Assembly (NCBI GenBank): GCA_964572725.1
Contig: CAZNFW010000008.1
Span: forward strand, 1 to 64,000
DNA: 64,000 nucleotides
Reading direction: 5' to 3'
From: Rosettibacter sp964572725
Lineage (GTDB): Bacteria; Bacteroidota; Ignavibacteria; Ignavibacteriales; Melioribacteraceae
Shown here: positions 63,005 to 64,000 of the stretch, piece by piece
Numbering within the stretch: position 1 is the stretch's first letter
Layout: each line of letters starts with the position of its first letter
Notes under the pieces: model-generated
The model's input: the letters and a program-made list of their open reading frames with translations, nothing else
What the model was told of the DNA's origin: nothing
Database searches by the model: none
Program-made: the position numbers and the translations under genes

Positions 63005-64000
63005 TTATATACCGACAGGTTTTCTACCGATGCTGTAATAAATAAATCTGAGATCAATCATTTTATTTATGTCAAAAATATTTCTGCCGTCAAAAATTAT
63101 TTTTGATTTAAGCAAAGATACTATTTTATCAAAGTCAGGATTTCTAAATTCATTCCATTCAGTTAATATTAAAAGAGCATCAGCATTCTCTAATGCTTTA
63201 TATTGTTCATCTACATATTCCAGAATATTACCAAGATAAAATTTTGCGTTATCAATAGCTGCCGGGTCATAAGCTTTTACTTTTGCTCCAAGTTCAACCA
63301 GTTTTTTTATTATAACAATAGAAGGAGCTTCCCGCATATCATCAGTATTTGGTTTGAATGCCAGTCCCCAAACACCAAAGGTTTTTCCTTTTATATCATT
63401 ATTAAAATGTTTAAGAATTTTATCAACAAGAATAAGTTTTTGACTGTTGTTGACTTCGTCAACAACTTTTAAAATTTTTATTGGAGATCCTTTTTCTTGA
63501 GAAGTTTTTATCAATGCTTTCACATCTTTTGGAAAACATGAGCCTCCATAACCTATACCAGGAAAAAGAAATCTTTTCCCAATTCTTGAATCGGCACCCA
63601 TAGCTTTACGAACTAAATCGACATTAGCGCCAACAGCTTCGCAGAAATTTGCAATTTCATTCATAAAAGTAATTCTCATAGCTAAATATGAATTGGCAGC
63701 ATATTTTGTTACTTCTGCACTCTCGGGATCCATATCATAAATTGGATTTCCTTGACGAACAAATGGTTCATAAAGTTCGTGAAGTTTTTCAAAAACTTTT
63801 TGACTTCTCGCTCCAATTACAATTCTATCAGGTTTCATAAAATCTTCTACTGCAAAACCTTCTCGCAGAAATTCTGGATTTGAAGCTACTTCAAAATTTT
63901 TAATTCCATAGTTTTGTAAAATTTTTGTTACTTGGTCAGAAGTTCCAACTGGAACAGTGCTTTTATTAACAATAATTTTAAAATCAGAAGTATTTGCTTC
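63005..64000 (-). CDS. UDP-glucose/UDP-sugar 6-dehydrogenase, N-terminus beyond window
   Basis: 332 residues are visible; the frame stays open to the right edge, reading STVPVGTSDQV and ASNPEFLREGFAVEDF before the internal Met at 63838. The catalytic Cys is in GIGYGGSCFPKDVKAL, and the C-terminal part holds FGVWGLAFKPNTDDMREAPS. It oxidises a UDP-hexose to the uronic acid for surface polysaccharide. The N-terminal NAD-binding part is not seen. Confidence 0.92.
   Translation of the reverse strand, partial: EANTSDFKIIVNKSTVPVGTSDQVTKILQNYGIKNFEVASNPEFLREGFAVEDFMKPDRIVIGARSQKVFEKLHELYEPFVRQGNPIYDMDPESAEVTKYAANSYLAMRITFMNEIANFCEAVGANVDLVRKAMGADSRIGKRFLFPGIGYGGSCFPKDVKALIKTSQEKGSPIKILKVVDEVNNSQKLILVDKILKHFNNDIKGKTFGVWGLAFKPNTDDMREAPSIVIIKKLVELGAKVKAYDPAAIDNAKFYLGNILEYVDEQYKALENADALLILTEWNEFRNPDFDKIVSLLKSKIIFDGRNIFDINKMIDLRFIYYSIGRKPVGI

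Overview
The window looks like a low-GC member of the Ignavibacteria/Chlorobi branch of Bacteroidota. This is inferred from gene content: a PorU/PorV type IX secretion pair, LysW-dependent lysine genes, a complex I operon, bacillithiol synthesis (BshA), a SPOR protein with an HU-like N-terminus, and promoter-like sequences of the form TTG-N20-TAnnTTTG. Three runs of N (8062-8161, 25556-25565, 49269-49310) show a draft or metagenome assembly. Genes are densely packed and mostly on the minus strand.

Layout. 1-6447: type IX secretion block (porU, porV and an M6-protease-like protein that has lost its zinc motif). 6582-7804: HD-domain protein and endonuclease III. 7945-8582: the most unusual region, two tRNA-Glu(CTC)-like genes whose T-loop carries a 22-nt double-hairpin insertion, a GIY-YIG nuclease gene fitted between them, and tandem 3' tRNA halves around an assembly gap. 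8643-13502: aldo/keto reductase, tRNA-Gln and a 12-repeat surface lipoprotein. 13665-15839 (+): four-gene cassette of unknown function. 15814-24049 (-): TonB/ExbB/ExbD with an HU-SPOR protein, an outer-membrane barrel and a long TPR protein. 24167-27479: TPR protein, tRNA-Leu and an ECF sigma/anti-sigma unit flanked by Spy-like proteins. 27509-30379 (-): dodecin, two peroxiredoxins and a three-gene tetrahydrobiopterin-type pathway. 30611-35872 (+): Fur-family regulator, FeoA, FeoB, a metallo-hydrolase and an M28 peptidase. 35977-43373 (-): chemoreceptor, flavodoxin and nuoA-F.

43499-49440 (-) is a LysW-carrier amino-acid operon (lysW, homocitrate synthase, lysX, lysY, a class II amidotransferase-like hydrolase, lysZ, lysJ). 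The usual releasing peptidase LysK is not in the window; the embedded Ntn-type hydrolase, which overlaps lysZ, is a good candidate for that step. 49573-54625 (-): three parvulin-type foldases and MoxR. 54795-64000: orphan DNA methyltransferase, metG, mgtE, sugar enzymes, bshA and a partial UDP-glucose dehydrogenase.

The two points most worth following are the tRNA-Glu/GIY-YIG array and the amidotransferase-like protein in the LysW operon.
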